A stretch of DNA of 64,000 nucleotides, taken from positions 1 to 64,000 of the forward strand of contig JADJYM010000011.1 of NCBI GenBank assembly GCA_016719755.1, read 5' to 3'. The stretch's first letter is position 1. The number at the start of each line of letters is the position of its first letter. This document shows, piece after piece, positions 1 to 8,208 of this stretch. The notes beneath the pieces were generated by a model that saw only the letters and a program-made list of their open reading frames with translations, made no database searches and had not been told where the DNA came from. The DNA is from Novosphingobium sp. GTDB lineage: Bacteria > Pseudomonadota > Alphaproteobacteria > Sphingomonadales > Sphingomonadaceae. The position numbers and the translations under genes were made by a program.

Positions 1-29
1 GGACGGCGGGCCGCTTTACCGGGAAAGCG

Positions 30-38
30 TGCGCTGAA
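30..38. repeat. 9-bp target site duplication of IS256 copy 1 (partner 1455-1463)
   Basis: TGCGCTGAA lies directly outside both ends of the IS. It confirms that this is a simple insertion whose two flanks were adjacent before insertion. Confidence 0.85.
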
Positions 39-1454
39 GGTCGCGTCCGTCAAGGTGGTGTAATTTCGGCTGTGGCCGTGGGCCATCGTCAGGCGGCTTT
101 GGCGGTGATGTGTAGGGGCTGATTTTCCTCCTCGATCATGGGTTGGTTGAGTTCGGCCATGCCTTCGATCTGCATGTATCGGTGCTGGAGCTGCCACTGT
201 CGTTCTGCTCCATCAGCACAGCCCCGACGAGGCGGATGATGCTGTCTTCGTTCGGGAAGATTCCCGACGACGTCGGCGCGGCGCTTGACCTCCTTGTTGA
301 GCCGCTCGAGCGGATTGGTTGAGTGTAACTTCGTGCGGTGCTGGGTGGGAAAGCCGGTGTAGGCGAGCACGTCGGTTTCGGCCTCGTCCATGCAGGCGCC
401 GAGCTTGGGCCAACGGGTGCGCAACTGGTCGGCGACCTGTCGCCAGACCTGCGTTGCGCTTTTCTGATCGGGCTGCAGGAAGACCTGGCGGATCGCGGCG
501 GCGACGACAGTGTTCTGGCCCCTGGGCCATAGGACAGGGCATTGCGCATGAAGTGCACCCGGCAGCGCTGCCAGGTGGCGCCCATGACGCGGGTGATCGC
601 GCCCTTGAGGCCCTCGTGAGCATCGAGATGACCAGCTTCACGCCGGTAAGACCGCGCCGAACAAGGTCCTTCAGGAAGTCGGACCAGAAGACCTCCGCTT
701 CCGAGGGGCCGATATGCAGGCCGACGATCTCGCGCCGGCCCTCGGTGTTGACGGCCATGGCGATTATTGCGGCAACGCTGATGATCCGCCCGCCTTCGCG
801 TACCTTGAGATAGGTGGCATCGAGCCAGAGATACGGCCATTCGCCGGTGAGCGGGCGTTTCAGAAAGGCATGGACGCGCTCGTCAATGTCCTTGCAAAGC
901 TGAGACGGTGGACTTGGAGATGCCGGTCATGCCCATGGCCTGGACGAGTTCATCGACCTGCCGGGTGCTGACCCCGCCGATCCACGCTTCCTGGATCACC
1001 GCAACCAGCGCTTTCTCGACCATCTTGCGGGGCTCAAGGAAGCCCGGAAAGTAGGACCCAGCACGCAGCTTGGGGATTTTCAGGTTCAGCGTGCCTACCC
1101 GGGTATCCAGCGAACGGTCGCGATAGCCGTTGCGCCAGGTCGCGCGCTCGCTGCTGCGTTCGTGGCGACCCCGCGCCGATCAGGCCATCAACGTCGGCCT
1201 CCATGATCAGCTGCAGCACGTTCTCGGCGATGGTGCGCAAAAAACCGGTTGGCCGCCCTTCGCAGCAAGCTCTTCGATCAGTAATCTGTCCTCGGTCATC
1301 GGGAACTCCTCTTCGTCACGGTTGAAGTGTGCAACTCCACCATAACGATGAACCCGGTGGCCACCAGCGACGCCGCATTCCGGGGTGGGGCATGCCCCAC
1401 CCGGAATACACCATCGCCTACACCGGAAATTACACCACGAGCGCGGACGCTAAC
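39..1454 (-). mobile_element. IS256-family insertion sequence, copy 1
   Basis: Limits are set by three signs. The sequence shared with the second copy (15628-17051) starts at 39 and ends at 1454. The ends are inverted repeats: the left reads GCGTCCG near the tip and then GTGGTGTAATTTC, and the right reads the same on the other strand. A 9-bp direct repeat, TGCGCTGAA, flanks it at 30-38 and 1455-1463. IS256-family elements are known to make 8-9 bp duplications. This copy is 8 bases shorter than copy 2 because of scattered single-base indels. Confidence 0.9.
89..1299 (-). pseudogene. IS256-family transposase, frameshifted
   Basis: Mutator-type DDE transposase. The consensus of the two copies is 404 residues, starting MTEDRLLIEEL and ending HITAKAA. 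The catalytic acids are visible in LWLDATYLKV, the second Asp in [11 protein letters not shown] (as read in copy 2), and the Glu in [11 protein letters not shown]. Compared with copy 2 this gene has many single-base insertions or losses (for example near 198, 262, 525, 627, 903 and 1172), so no single frame covers it. It retains the four-T run near 458 and the four-G run near 1026 that keep the frame open in the consensus. Confidence 0.85.
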
Positions 1455-1463
1455 TGCGCTGAA

Positions 1464-1656
1464 TCTGGGGCAGAGGCAGATGTTTGCGGTCGGTAGTCTG
1501 CACATTGCGGGGAATGGCGTTCCTTTTGTGAGCCATTTGCGGGATGCCCGCGCCGCGCGAATCGTCCCGGATGGGCGGGCATTGGCGGTGAGCCTCGATC
1601 CAAACCGAAGGGAAGGGGTGTCCCACATCTATTTGCTCAATCCAGTTGATCTATGA
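1464..1656 (+). pseudogene. 3' end of an unrecognised ORF interrupted by IS256 copy 1
   Basis: If the IS (39-1454) and one copy of its 9-bp target duplication are removed, bases 1-38 join in frame to 1464 and give one open frame that runs to a TGA at 1654-1656. The fragment is about 75 residues long and ends in YLLNPVDL. I do not recognise the family. An equally open frame exists on the minus strand, so the coding strand is not certain. The 5' part lies outside the window. Confidence 0.3.
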
Positions 1657-1768
1657 ATAGGACGAAAGTGATAGGCCGATTTAGAGAGCTTAAAATCGCA
1701 TTTTCTAACATGTTATCTTGTAACTTGCGTTGATGGCGCGGATGTGGTCTGCAATAAAGCGGTTTATA

Positions 1769-1845
1769 TCAAATAACATAAAAGTCATGTGGTCCTAAGA
1801 GGTGTTCAAGAAGGGTCTGAGAGGTCGATGTTTTCAAATAACATA
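1769..1845. promoter_or_regulatory. AT-rich upstream region with a repeated 12-mer
   Basis: The spacer 1657-1906 is much richer in A+T than its surroundings and has no convincing gene. TCAAATAACATA occurs twice, at 1769-1780 and 1834-1845. A small inverted repeat (GTTA...TAAC) lies near 1713-1727. These are candidate promoter or operator elements for the methyltransferase gene that begins at 1907. The role is inferred from position. Confidence 0.35.
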
Positions 1846-1906
1846 GGGCATAGACGCCAAAGTAAAGAATTTAGTATTATAAATGATCTCGGTCTTGGAG
1901 GTCAGC

Positions 1907-3241
1907 ATGTCCCATCAAACCCAAGTGCGCTTGCGCGAGACGATCGAATTGCGCTCCCCGGAAAGCTTGCGGCCCGTGCAGCGCAACGCCCGCACCCATT
2001 CGCGCAAGCAGCTGCGCCAGATCGCCAGCTCCATCCAGCGCTTTGGCTTTACCAACCCGATCCTTGTGGACGGGGAAGGGCGGATCCTTGCCGGGCATGG
2101 GCGCGTTGAAGCTGCCAAGATTCTCGGTATGGGCCAGGTCCCGGTGTTGTGCATCGGCGATCTCAGTCCGGCCGAGCGCAAGGCTTACGCGCTCGCGGAC
2201 AACAAGATCGCGCTCAACGCAGGCTGGGATCAGGGGCTGTTGGCACTCGAGTTGCAAGAACTGATCGACCTCGGCTTCGAGGTCGAACTCACCGGGTTTT
2301 GTCAGACCGAGATCGACTTGACCCTCGATCTGGCGCGCGAGAGCGATGTCGAGGAGGAAGGGAAGGCTGACGCGATCCCGCCGATACAGGGTCCTGCCGT
2401 TTCATGTCCCGGCGACCTTTGGCTGCTTGGCCGTCATCGCTTGCTATGTGGCGACGCGCGCGAGGCAGCGCATTACGACCGGCTGATGGGAAAGGAGACG
2501 GCGGATCTGGTGTTCACCGATCCGCCCTACAATGTCCCGATCGACGGTCATGTCTGCGGGTCAGGGCGGGTGCGCCACCGGGAGTTCGCGATGGGCGCAG
2601 GCGAGATGACTTCTGCCGAGTTCGTTGACTTTCTTTCGGTAACGCTTGGCCACATGATCCGGCATGCCCGCTCGGGCGCGATCCTCTATGTCTGCATGGA
2701 CTGGCGCCATATCCGCGACCTTTGCGAGGCTGGTGAGGCCTGCGGGCTTGAGCTCAAGAACCTGGTGGTCTGGAACAAGACAAATGGCGGGATGGGTACA
2801 TTCTACCGCTCCAAGCACGAGCTGATCTTCGTGTTCAAGTTTGGGGACGAACCCCACACCAACAACTTTGGGCTGGGGGAGAGCGGCCGATATCGCACCA
2901 ATGTCTGGGACTATCCGGGGATCAGCAGCATTTCTGCGGCTCGTCAGGCTGAGCTGGAGATGCATCCGACCGTCAAGCCGGTCGCGTTGGTTGCCGATGC
3001 GTTGCGTGATTGTTCCCGCCGCGCGGACCTGGTCCTTGACCCCTTCGCCGGCTCTGGAACCACGCTGATCGCGGCGCAGCAGACCGGGCGCCGGGCGCGG
3101 CTGATCGAGTTTGATCCACTCTACTGCGACACGATCTTGCGCCGCTTCACGCAGGTCACAGGTCTCGAGCCTCGCCTCGAAGGAGAGAGCATGACATTTG
3201 ACGAGGTGGCGGCGGTCCGTCTTGACGGAGTGCATGCGTGA
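1907..3241 (+). CDS. ParB-like domain / site-specific DNA methyltransferase
   Basis: A 444-residue fusion. Residues about 15-110 form a ParB/Srx-like domain with the signature GRILAGHGRVEAAK. The rest is a beta-class DNA amino-methyltransferase: motif IV DPPYNVP comes first, and the AdoMet-binding motif DPFAGSGTT follows near the C terminus, as expected for N6-adenine or N4-cytosine enzymes. No restriction gene lies beside it, so it acts as an orphan, phage-type enzyme. I chose ATG 1907 over the in-frame ATG at 1883 because GGAGG lies at 1898-1902 with good spacing. The stop overlaps the GTG start of the next gene by 4 bp. Confidence 0.85.
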   Translation: MSHQTQVRLRETIELRSPESLRPVQRNARTHSRKQLRQIASSIQRFGFTNPILVDGEGRILAGHGRVEAAKILGMGQVPVLCIGDLSPAERKAYALADNKIALNAGWDQGLLALELQELIDLGFEVELTGFCQTEIDLTLDLARESDVEEEGKADAIPPIQGPAVSCPGDLWLLGRHRLLCGDAREAAHYDRLMGKETADLVFTDPPYNVPIDGHVCGSGRVRHREFAMGAGEMTSAEFVDFLSVTLGHMIRHARSGAILYVCMDWRHIRDLCEAGEACGLELKNLVVWNKTNGGMGTFYRSKHELIFVFKFGDEPHTNNFGLGESGRYRTNVWDYPGISSISAARQAELEMHPTVKPVALVADALRDCSRRADLVLDPFAGSGTTLIAAQQTGRRARLIEFDPLYCDTILRRFTQVTGLEPRLEGESMTFDEVAAVRLDGVHA

Positions 3242-4122
3242 GCGACGGCACCAACGATGACAAGGTCGGCTACGGCCGGCCACCTCGCTCCGGGCAATTC
3301 AAGTCAGGTCAGTCTGGCAATCCGCTCGGACGCCCTCGCAAAGCCAAGAAGGCTAACCGCTCGCTACCGGCGATCGAACCAACCCGGAAACTCTTCCGAG
3401 AGGTGGCCTCTCGTCCGGTAATGGTCCGCGAGGGCGAGCGTAGTTTCGAGATTCCGATCACCGAGGCCGTGATCATGGCTCTGGCGAAGCAAGCGATGCA
3501 GGGCGGTGTGTTGGCGCAGCGCACCTACCTGCAATACCAACTAGCGGACGACGCGATCGTCGCGGCCGCGAAACGTGAGACCTTCGAGTACTGGCGGGAC
3601 TATGTACGGCGCAAGGAGGTCGAGATCGCCAAGGCGAACGCTGCCGGGCGCCAGCCGCCAGAACCCTTGCCGCATCCCGATGATATCAGGTTCGACTTCG
3701 CGACGCTCGGTGTACGGTTCGTGGGGCCGCAAAACGAGCAGGGGGTGGAGAAGTGCCGGAAGGAGTGGAGGGAGGTACTGTTCCTGATCGAGGTCATGAT
3801 CCACCAGGGCATCCACGATCCCCAAGCGATCTTCAATCCAGGACCCGAAGTCGACATCTACGCCTTGTTATTCCTGATACTCATAGCTGGCATACCGCGG
3901 CGCTTTCGCGTGCGGTCCGAGACGCATCTGGCTGCGATGGACGCACGTTTTTGCATGACCCCTGCTCGCCAGCGCGCCGCTCTACGCGAACTTGGCGAAG
4001 CGGTCGGATTTCCGATCGACCCGGACCAACGCCTTCCGAAGCTCGATCTTCGGCTCGCCAATCTAAGGATCAATGAAGGTGCGCTCGAACAGTATGTCTG
4101 GCCGAAGGTCACGTCTGCTTGA
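3238..4122 (+). CDS. DUF5681 domain-containing protein
   Basis: 294 residues with a GTG start inside the stop of the methyltransferase, so the two are translationally coupled. The N terminus has the DUF5681 hallmark VGYGRPPRSGQFKSGQSGNP followed by a basic stretch (GRPRKAKKANR). In phages and mobile elements this family commonly sits just before the terminase large subunit, and that is the arrangement at 36400-38209 here. A small-terminase or DNA-packaging adaptor role is only inferred. No terminase follows this copy. Confidence 0.8.
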   Translation: MSDGTNDDKVGYGRPPRSGQFKSGQSGNPLGRPRKAKKANRSLPAIEPTRKLFREVASRPVMVREGERSFEIPITEAVIMALAKQAMQGGVLAQRTYLQYQLADDAIVAAAKRETFEYWRDYVRRKEVEIAKANAAGRQPPEPLPHPDDIRFDFATLGVRFVGPQNEQGVEKCRKEWREVLFLIEVMIHQGIHDPQAIFNPGPEVDIYALLFLILIAGIPRRFRVRSETHLAAMDARFCMTPARQRAALRELGEAVGFPIDPDQRLPKLDLRLANLRINEGALEQYVWPKVTSA

Positions 4123-4322
4123 GGGGTTCGCGCGGGATTTTCTGGTGAGGGTCAATGCAAGAAGCCTCTCGACTTCGCCCGCATTGTGGACACCACAGGA
4201 GCAGGTCGTAGCGTTGAAGCATGGGTCAAGTTTTGGTCAATCGGCGCCTGCCTAACGGGCGTCTCCCCGAGTTGAACGCGCTCATTCTTGTTCCGGGGAT
4301 GGGGTTGGTCCCAAATCCCGCT
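4123..4322. other. Gap without a confident gene
   Basis: About 200 bases between the DUF5681 gene and the first IS fragment. A short plus-strand frame around 4158-4275 (KKPLDFARIVDTTGAG) could be a fragment of a lost gene, but nothing supports a start or a family. Confidence 0.3.
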
Positions 4323-4405
4323 TCGCCTTCGCCGTCGTTGGCTATCCGAAGTCGATCCGGGTCGACCAGGGCTTCGAGTTCATCAGCCGGGACCTCGACC
4401 TATGG
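4323..4405 (+). pseudogene. Internal fragment of an IS3-family OrfB
   Basis: The plus strand encodes YPKSIRVDQGFEFISRDLDL, the stretch around the second catalytic Asp of IS3/IS407-group transposases. It stops abruptly at 4405, where the inverted repeat of another IS3-family element begins. The rest of this transposase is not found on the far side of that element, so the right flank has been rearranged. Confidence 0.6.
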
Positions 4406-4423
4406 TGACCTGCCACGGGACTT

Positions 4424-4783
4424 TCATCCAGCTCTGATTAGAGCCGCGGCGGCTTTGGTTATGCCTTTCGGCGCCTTGTTTGCAATGGGGTCAGGCATGC
4501 CTGACCCCATTGCAAAAATCGTTTCCGCGTAGCTGGCCGGGGTGTGGTATCCGATCGAGGAGTGAGGGCGGCAGGTGTTGTAATCCTCCGCCCACTCCCG
4601 GATCACGGCACGGGTATGGTCGAGACCGTGGAACAGGGTCTCGTTCAACAGCTCGTCCCGCATCCGCCCGTTGAAGGATTCCACGTAGCCGTTCTGCATC
4701 GGCTTGCCGGGCGCGATGTAATGCCACTCGATCTCGTGATCCTTGCACCATGCAAGGATCGCATTCGCCGTGAACTCGGTGCC
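4424..4783 (-). pseudogene. IS3-family OrfB, C-terminal part
   Basis: Encodes the end of the integrase core and the rve_3 region: GTEFTANAILAWCKDHEIEW, ESFNGRMRDELLN with the catalytic Glu, and CRPHSSIGY. It is the missing 3' half of orfB at 6443-6991. The codon for the Gly of the SDNG motif lies at the junction with the IS110-type element. A 38-bp palindrome is embedded near its end. Confidence 0.8.
4479..4516. repeat. 38-bp perfect palindrome inside the transposase C terminus
   Basis: Each arm is 19 bases (TTTGCAATGGGGTCAGGCA) with no loop and the centre between 4497 and 4498. On the minus strand it is read in frame as FAMGSGMPDPIAN, between the usual YAET end of the core and a tail resembling that of related transposases. 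It could be a terminator, a short palindromic insertion element or a cruciform-forming site. Confidence 0.9.
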
Positions 4784-4936
4784 GTAGCACATCGGGAACC
4801 GGTCCCTCGAAGGGCTGCATTGCCTTGATGAAGACAAGGGCGCGTAGCGCCCGCCGGCTTCATCAAGGCGGCCATGACCGGCCAGCAGGTCTCTAAAGTG
4901 AAGTTGTCGACTCAACACTTTGGAGACTGACCGACC

Positions 4937-6229
4937 ATGACCAAGCGTAGTTCTACTCCCGCCGATGCCGTGCTGGTAGCCATCGATATGTCCAAGCACC
5001 GCCAGGAATTGCTGATCGAACGCCCGGAAGGCGGGCGTCGACGGCGCATGACGGTGATGGCGACCAAGGCGGACTACGATCGCCTCGCCACGGACCTCAG
5101 CGATGTCGGGCGTCCGATCGTCGTCGGATTCGAAGCCACCGGTAACTACCACCGTACACTGGCACACCGACTGCTTGCGGCGGGTTTCGAGCTGCGGCTG
5201 ATCTCGTCCGTCGCCCTGGCCCGCACCCGCGAGGCGCTGCACAATGGCTGGGACAAGAACGATTCCAAGGATGCGCAGGTGATCCTGCACATGCTGCGGA
5301 TCGGCGCCACCCAGCGCTACGTCGATCCTCTCGCCGCAGGCATCAACGATTTGCAGGAGATGTCGAAGACGCACGAGGCGATCTCCAAGGCCAAGACCCA
5401 GACCTGGCACCGGATCCTGACCCACTACCTGCCGCTTTATTTTCCGGAGATCGAGCGCTTCGCTGGCAACAGCCGCTCAGACTGGTTCCTTGCCTTGATC
5501 GAACGGTTCCCGACCCCGGCCAGCATGACCGCGCTCGGCCAGGAGGCCTTCACGCGCGAGGCCTGGTCACTCGTTGGCCGCAAGGTGTCCAAGGCCCGAC
5601 TGATCAACGACATTTACGAGACCGCCTGTGCATCCGTCGCGCTTCCGGTCGACGAAGATTCCATTGCCATCACGATGTTCCGCATGGTCATTGCGCAGGC
5701 GCGCAGCCTTATCCGACAGCGCGACGAGATCGAGCGAACCGCGCATGCCGTGCTGGCTGAGAACCGGGATTACCAGCTCCTGCGCAAGATCCCAGGGATC
5801 GGGCCGATCAACGCGTTGACCATCCTCGCCGAGGCCGGCGACCTTCGGCGGTTCGCCCACCACCGCCAGTTCCTCAAGTTCTGCGGGCTGGATCTCGCGA
5901 CCTGCCAGTCGGGCACCTTCCGCGGGCGAACCAAGCTCTCGAAGTACGGCAATGCCCGGCTACGCCGCACCTTCTGGATGGCCACCCAGGTCGCCATACG
6001 TCAGCGCGACAACAGCTTCCGCGACAAGCTTGGTCGCTATGTGGCCGGCCACGGCAACGACCCTGATCGCCGCCGCAAGGCGATGACCGCACTCACCGCC
6101 AAGATGGCGCGCGTTGCTCACGCCGTCATCAAGACGGGAACCGAGTACCGTCCGTTCGTCGAACGGGCGGACACCAGATGGAAGGACCCCTCTCTGTCGT
6201 GCCGTGAGGGCGCTACGGCGACCCTGTAG
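4937..6229 (+). CDS. IS110-family transposase (RNA-guided recombinase class)
   Basis: 430 residues. The N-terminal RuvC-like DEDD domain is visible: AIDMSKH (Asp), VGFEATGNYH (Glu) and KNDSKDA (Asp pair). The C-terminal Transposase_20 domain has the helix-hairpin-helix-like PGIGPINALTIL and then a serine-containing segment, CQSGTFRGRTKLSKYGNARL. The family cuts and joins DNA through a serine in that domain, guided by an element-encoded RNA (established for IS110/IS1111 relatives). The gene is uninterrupted. The last 20-odd residues overlap a strong hairpin and may lie beyond the conserved fold. Confidence 0.9.
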   Translation: MTKRSSTPADAVLVAIDMSKHRQELLIERPEGGRRRRMTVMATKADYDRLATDLSDVGRPIVVGFEATGNYHRTLAHRLLAAGFELRLISSVALARTREALHNGWDKNDSKDAQVILHMLRIGATQRYVDPLAAGINDLQEMSKTHEAISKAKTQTWHRILTHYLPLYFPEIERFAGNSRSDWFLALIERFPTPASMTALGQEAFTREAWSLVGRKVSKARLINDIYETACASVALPVDEDSIAITMFRMVIAQARSLIRQRDEIERTAHAVLAENRDYQLLRKIPGIGPINALTILAEAGDLRRFAHHRQFLKFCGLDLATCQSGTFRGRTKLSKYGNARLRRTFWMATQVAIRQRDNSFRDKLGRYVAGHGNDPDRRRKAMTALTAKMARVAHAVIKTGTEYRPFVERADTRWKDPSLSCREGATATL

Positions 6230-6442
6230 ATAATGTTCGGGCCTTCCATCTGGCATCCGCATCTCATTTTAAGGACGGTGAGGACCACGACCCGCGTGGC
6301 CGCTGGATCCTGTGTTTGCTATGGCCGAGAGCGCATTCCTTGACGATGGAAGCCATCTGGATCAGAACGAGATCAGCGCGGATCGCAATCGGCGCAACGA
6401 GACCTGCTGGCCGTTTTCCGCCGCTGCTTCCCGACCTAGGAC
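6230..6442 (+). ncRNA. Candidate bridge/seek RNA region of the IS110-type element
   Basis: This is the non-coding end of the element, downstream of the transposase, where IS1111-group elements are known to encode their guide RNA. CCAGATGGAAGG at 6174-6185 pairs perfectly with CCTTCCATCTGG at 6242-6253. The pairing extends through flanking GGA/TCC and CCC/GGG, giving about 18 pairs that bracket the stop codon. A smaller hairpin, GATGGAAGCCATC, follows near 6344. I could not assign guide loops by eye, so the RNA call is an inference from family and position. Confidence 0.4.
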
Positions 6443-6991
6443 GTTGTCACTGACGATCAGTCCCGGCTTGCCGCGCCTTGCGATGATGTCGGTCAGTTCG
6501 CGCGCTACTCGGCGGCCCGAGATCGACGTGTCGGGGATCGCGGCGAGGCACTCCCTGGTCACGTCATCCACGATGTTGAGCACGCGGAACCGCCGACCAC
6601 AGGCGAACTGGTCGTGGACGAAGTCCAGGCTCCAGCGGGCATTAGGCCGCGCTTCCACAAGGATTGGAGCCCGTGTGCCAACCGCCCTGCGCCGTGCCCG
6701 ACGCTTGCGAACGCCAAGACCTTCCTCTCGATAGAGCCGGTAGACACGGTTAATGCCCGAAGGCTCTCCTTCCCGCCGCAGCAGGATGTGCAGCCGGCGG
6801 TAGCCGAACCGGCGCCGCTCATTGGCAAGCTCACGCAAGCGGGCGCGCAACTCCGTCTCCGGCGGGCGCCGGGACTGGTAGCGAACGCTCTTGCGATCAG
6901 CATCTATCACACGACACGCCCGCCGCTCGCTCATCCCGTGATGATCCTGGAGATGTGCAACCGCTTCCCGATGTGCGACGGGCGTCACCAT
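6443..6991 (-). pseudogene. IS3-family OrfB, N-terminal part
   Basis: Begins in the -1 frame relative to orfA at an ATG in the A7 run (MVTPVAHREAVAHLQ). It contains the HTH_21-like region (SERRACRVIDADRKSVRY), the first catalytic Asp in ARWSLDFVHDQF and the second in GLIVSDN. It is cut right after SDN by the IS110-type element; the reading frame then runs on into element sequence and stops near 6362. The rest is at 4424-4783. Confidence 0.85.
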
Positions 6992-7251
6992 TTTTTTGTG
7001 AGAAGATCCTTCAGCGCCGCGTTGTCCAGCATGGCATCCGCCAGAAGGCGCTTCAGCTTCGCATTCTCGTCCTCCAGCGAACGCAGCCGCTTCGCCTCGG
7101 ACACATCCATGCCGCCATACTTGGCCTTCCAGTTGTAGATCGTCGCCTCGGATATGCCGTGCCGCCGAGCAAGGTCGCCGGTCTTCGCGCCAGCCTCGGC
7201 TTCCTTCAACACCCCGATGATCTGCTCTTCCGTAAACCTCTTGCGCTTCAT
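6985..7251 (-). CDS. IS3-family OrfA
   Basis: 88 residues starting MKRKRFTEEQIIGVLKEAEA with a helix-turn-helix (GDLARRHGISEATIYNWK) and a leucine-rich coiled coil (LEDENAKLKRLLADAMLD). This is the standard DNA-binding OrfA of the IS407-type IS3 group. It ends LLTKKW, with its stop just after the A7 slippery run used to make the OrfAB fusion. Confidence 0.9.
   Translation of the reverse strand: MKRKRFTEEQIIGVLKEAEAGAKTGDLARRHGISEATIYNWKAKYGGMDVSEAKRLRSLEDENAKLKRLLADAMLDNAALKDLLTKKW
6991..6997 (-). promoter_or_regulatory. A7 slippery site for programmed -1 frameshifting
   Basis: Seven A residues on the coding strand lie two codons before the orfA stop. A -1 slip continues as AAA AAA ATG GTG into orfB, the usual way IS3-family elements make the full transposase. 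Confidence 0.7.
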
Positions 7252-7398
7252 CTCGTCCGTCCTCGTGATGGCCGGACTCTAATCGCAACTGGAGGAAATT
7301 ACCCGTGGCAGGTCACCAAACCCCAAATTCCATTCGACTTCGGCTGCACGGCAAGCATTGCTGTGTTCACTGAATCGCGGCCCTGAAGAGGCGCCGCA

Positions 7399-7454
7399 GC
7401 CCTGACCGGCGCGCCCGGCAGGGCCGTTGGTGGTGGGAGCAGCAAGGGTGCTGC
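7399..7454 (+). promoter_or_regulatory. Conserved two-hairpin leader of the module, copy 1
   Basis: Hairpin 1 is at 7399-7424 (GCCCTG...CAGGGC enclosing CCGG/CCGG) and hairpin 2 is GCAGCAAGGGTGCTGC at 7439-7454, 20 bases before the DUF3489 start. The same pair is present in copies 2 and 3 with compensating or neutral changes. Role unknown; attenuation, translational control or a recombinase site are possible. Confidence 0.4.
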
Positions 7455-7474
7455 CCCGGACAGGAGAACCACCC

Positions 7475-7771
7475 ATGACCGAACCGACCACCACCAAGCG
7501 TCCCCGTCGCATGGCCCGCGAGGCCAAGTCCGAAGTGCCGAGCGCGCCGTCAGCTGCCAAGCCCCAGTCCAAGGGTGCGCTGGTCGAGGATCTGCTGCAG
7601 CAGAGCGGCGGCGCGGCGATTGAAGACCTCTGCCTGGCCACCGGCTGGCTTCCGCACACGTGCCGGGCGTTCCTGACCGGCCTGCGCAAGAAGGGCAGGC
7701 CGCTCGAACGGAGCAAGCGGGAAGATGGCGTGACCATCTACCGCATCGCGGCAACGCAGGCGGCGGCCTGA
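7475..7771 (+). CDS. DUF3489 domain-containing protein
   Basis: 98 residues. After a basic, low-complexity N terminus (TTKRPRRMAREAK) comes a winged-helix-like DUF3489 domain: LVEDLLQQSGGAAIEDLCLA, then GWLPHTCRAFLTGLRKKG. The start is ATG 7475 with AGGAG 10 bases upstream. The stop overlaps the next ATG (TGATG). The fold suggests DNA binding. In all three copies this gene leads the recombinase operon, so an accessory or regulatory role in recombination is a fair inference. Confidence 0.8.
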   Translation: MTEPTTTKRPRRMAREAKSEVPSAPSAAKPQSKGALVEDLLQQSGGAAIEDLCLATGWLPHTCRAFLTGLRKKGRPLERSKREDGVTIYRIAATQAAA

Positions 7772-8208
7772 TGGGTAGGCAGCGGTACATGAGCCTCGCC
7801 CGGCTGGCTGACCTTTCGGGCGATGCGCTCAAGGCCGAGTGGGCGCGTCGCTACGGCGCGCCTGCACCGGCCTTGTCGCCCGACCTGCTGCGGCTCGGGA
7901 TCGGTTACAAGCTGCAGCAGGCGAAGCTCGGAGGGATCAGCCGGGGAACAAGGACCTTGCTGCGCCAGGCCGCAGCGCGGGGAGGGGAGGGGGAGAAGGC
8001 CAAGCCCCTCCCTCGCAAGCTCACCCCCGGCACCCGGCTGGTGCGCGACTGGCACGGGATCGGTCACACCGTGACCGTGCTTGAGAGTGGCTTCGAATAT
8101 GATGGTCGGCACTGGAAGTCGCTCACCGCCATCGCCAAGGCGATCACCGGCAACCAGTGGAACGGCCCGCTGTTCTTCGGCCTGGCCGAGCGGAAGAAGA
8201 AGCCGTGA
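7771..8208 (+). CDS. DUF2924 domain-containing protein
   Basis: 145 residues. Recognisable DUF2924 features are [23 protein letters not shown], the central [20 protein letters not shown] and the C-terminal [13 protein letters not shown]. The middle part resembles short DNA-binding segments found with phage serine recombinases. It overlaps DUF3489 by 1 base and the recombinase by 4 bases (GTGA), so all three are made from one message. Confidence 0.85.
   Translation: MGRQRYMSLARLADLSGDALKAEWARRYGAPAPALSPDLLRLGIGYKLQQAKLGGISRGTRTLLRQAAARGGEGEKAKPLPRKLTPGTRLVRDWHGIGHTVTVLESGFEYDGRHWKSLTAIAKAITGNQWNGPLFFGLAERKKKP

Larger units (their letters stand above)
4784..6442 (+). mobile_element. IS110-family element (IS1111-like), inserted in IS3 orfB
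   Basis: The limits come from rejoining the interrupted orfB: 4783 and 6443 abut so that SDN continues into GTEF. Both junctions contain GT (4784-4785 and 6443-6444), compatible with recombination across a shared dinucleotide. Subterminal inverted copies of CGGCCAGCAGGTCTC lie near 4879-4893 and 6400-6414. Subterminal repeats of this kind are typical of the IS1111 group. The element is about 1.66 kb with one transposase gene and about 210 bases of non-coding sequence downstream of it. Confidence 0.8.
4406..7315 (-). mobile_element. IS3-family element carrying a nested IS110-type insertion
   Basis: The ends are inverted repeats. TGACCTGCCACGGG at 4406 on the plus strand matches the minus-strand sequence ending at 7315, and the match continues imperfectly to GATTAGAG. 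The transposase genes run on the minus strand: orfA at 6985-7251 and orfB split into 6443-6991 and 4424-4783 by the element at 4784-6442. No target duplication is visible, because the right flank is the recombinase module rather than the continuation of the left flank. Confidence 0.8.

Noticed and set aside
89-840. Several 60-240 residue open frames on both strands inside IS256 copy 1
   Set aside because: They are shifted pieces or antisense shadows of one frameshifted transposase; the second copy shows the true frame.
1907-4122. Classical restriction-modification system
   Set aside because: The methyltransferase has no endonuclease neighbour; its partner is DUF5681, which shows no nuclease motif.
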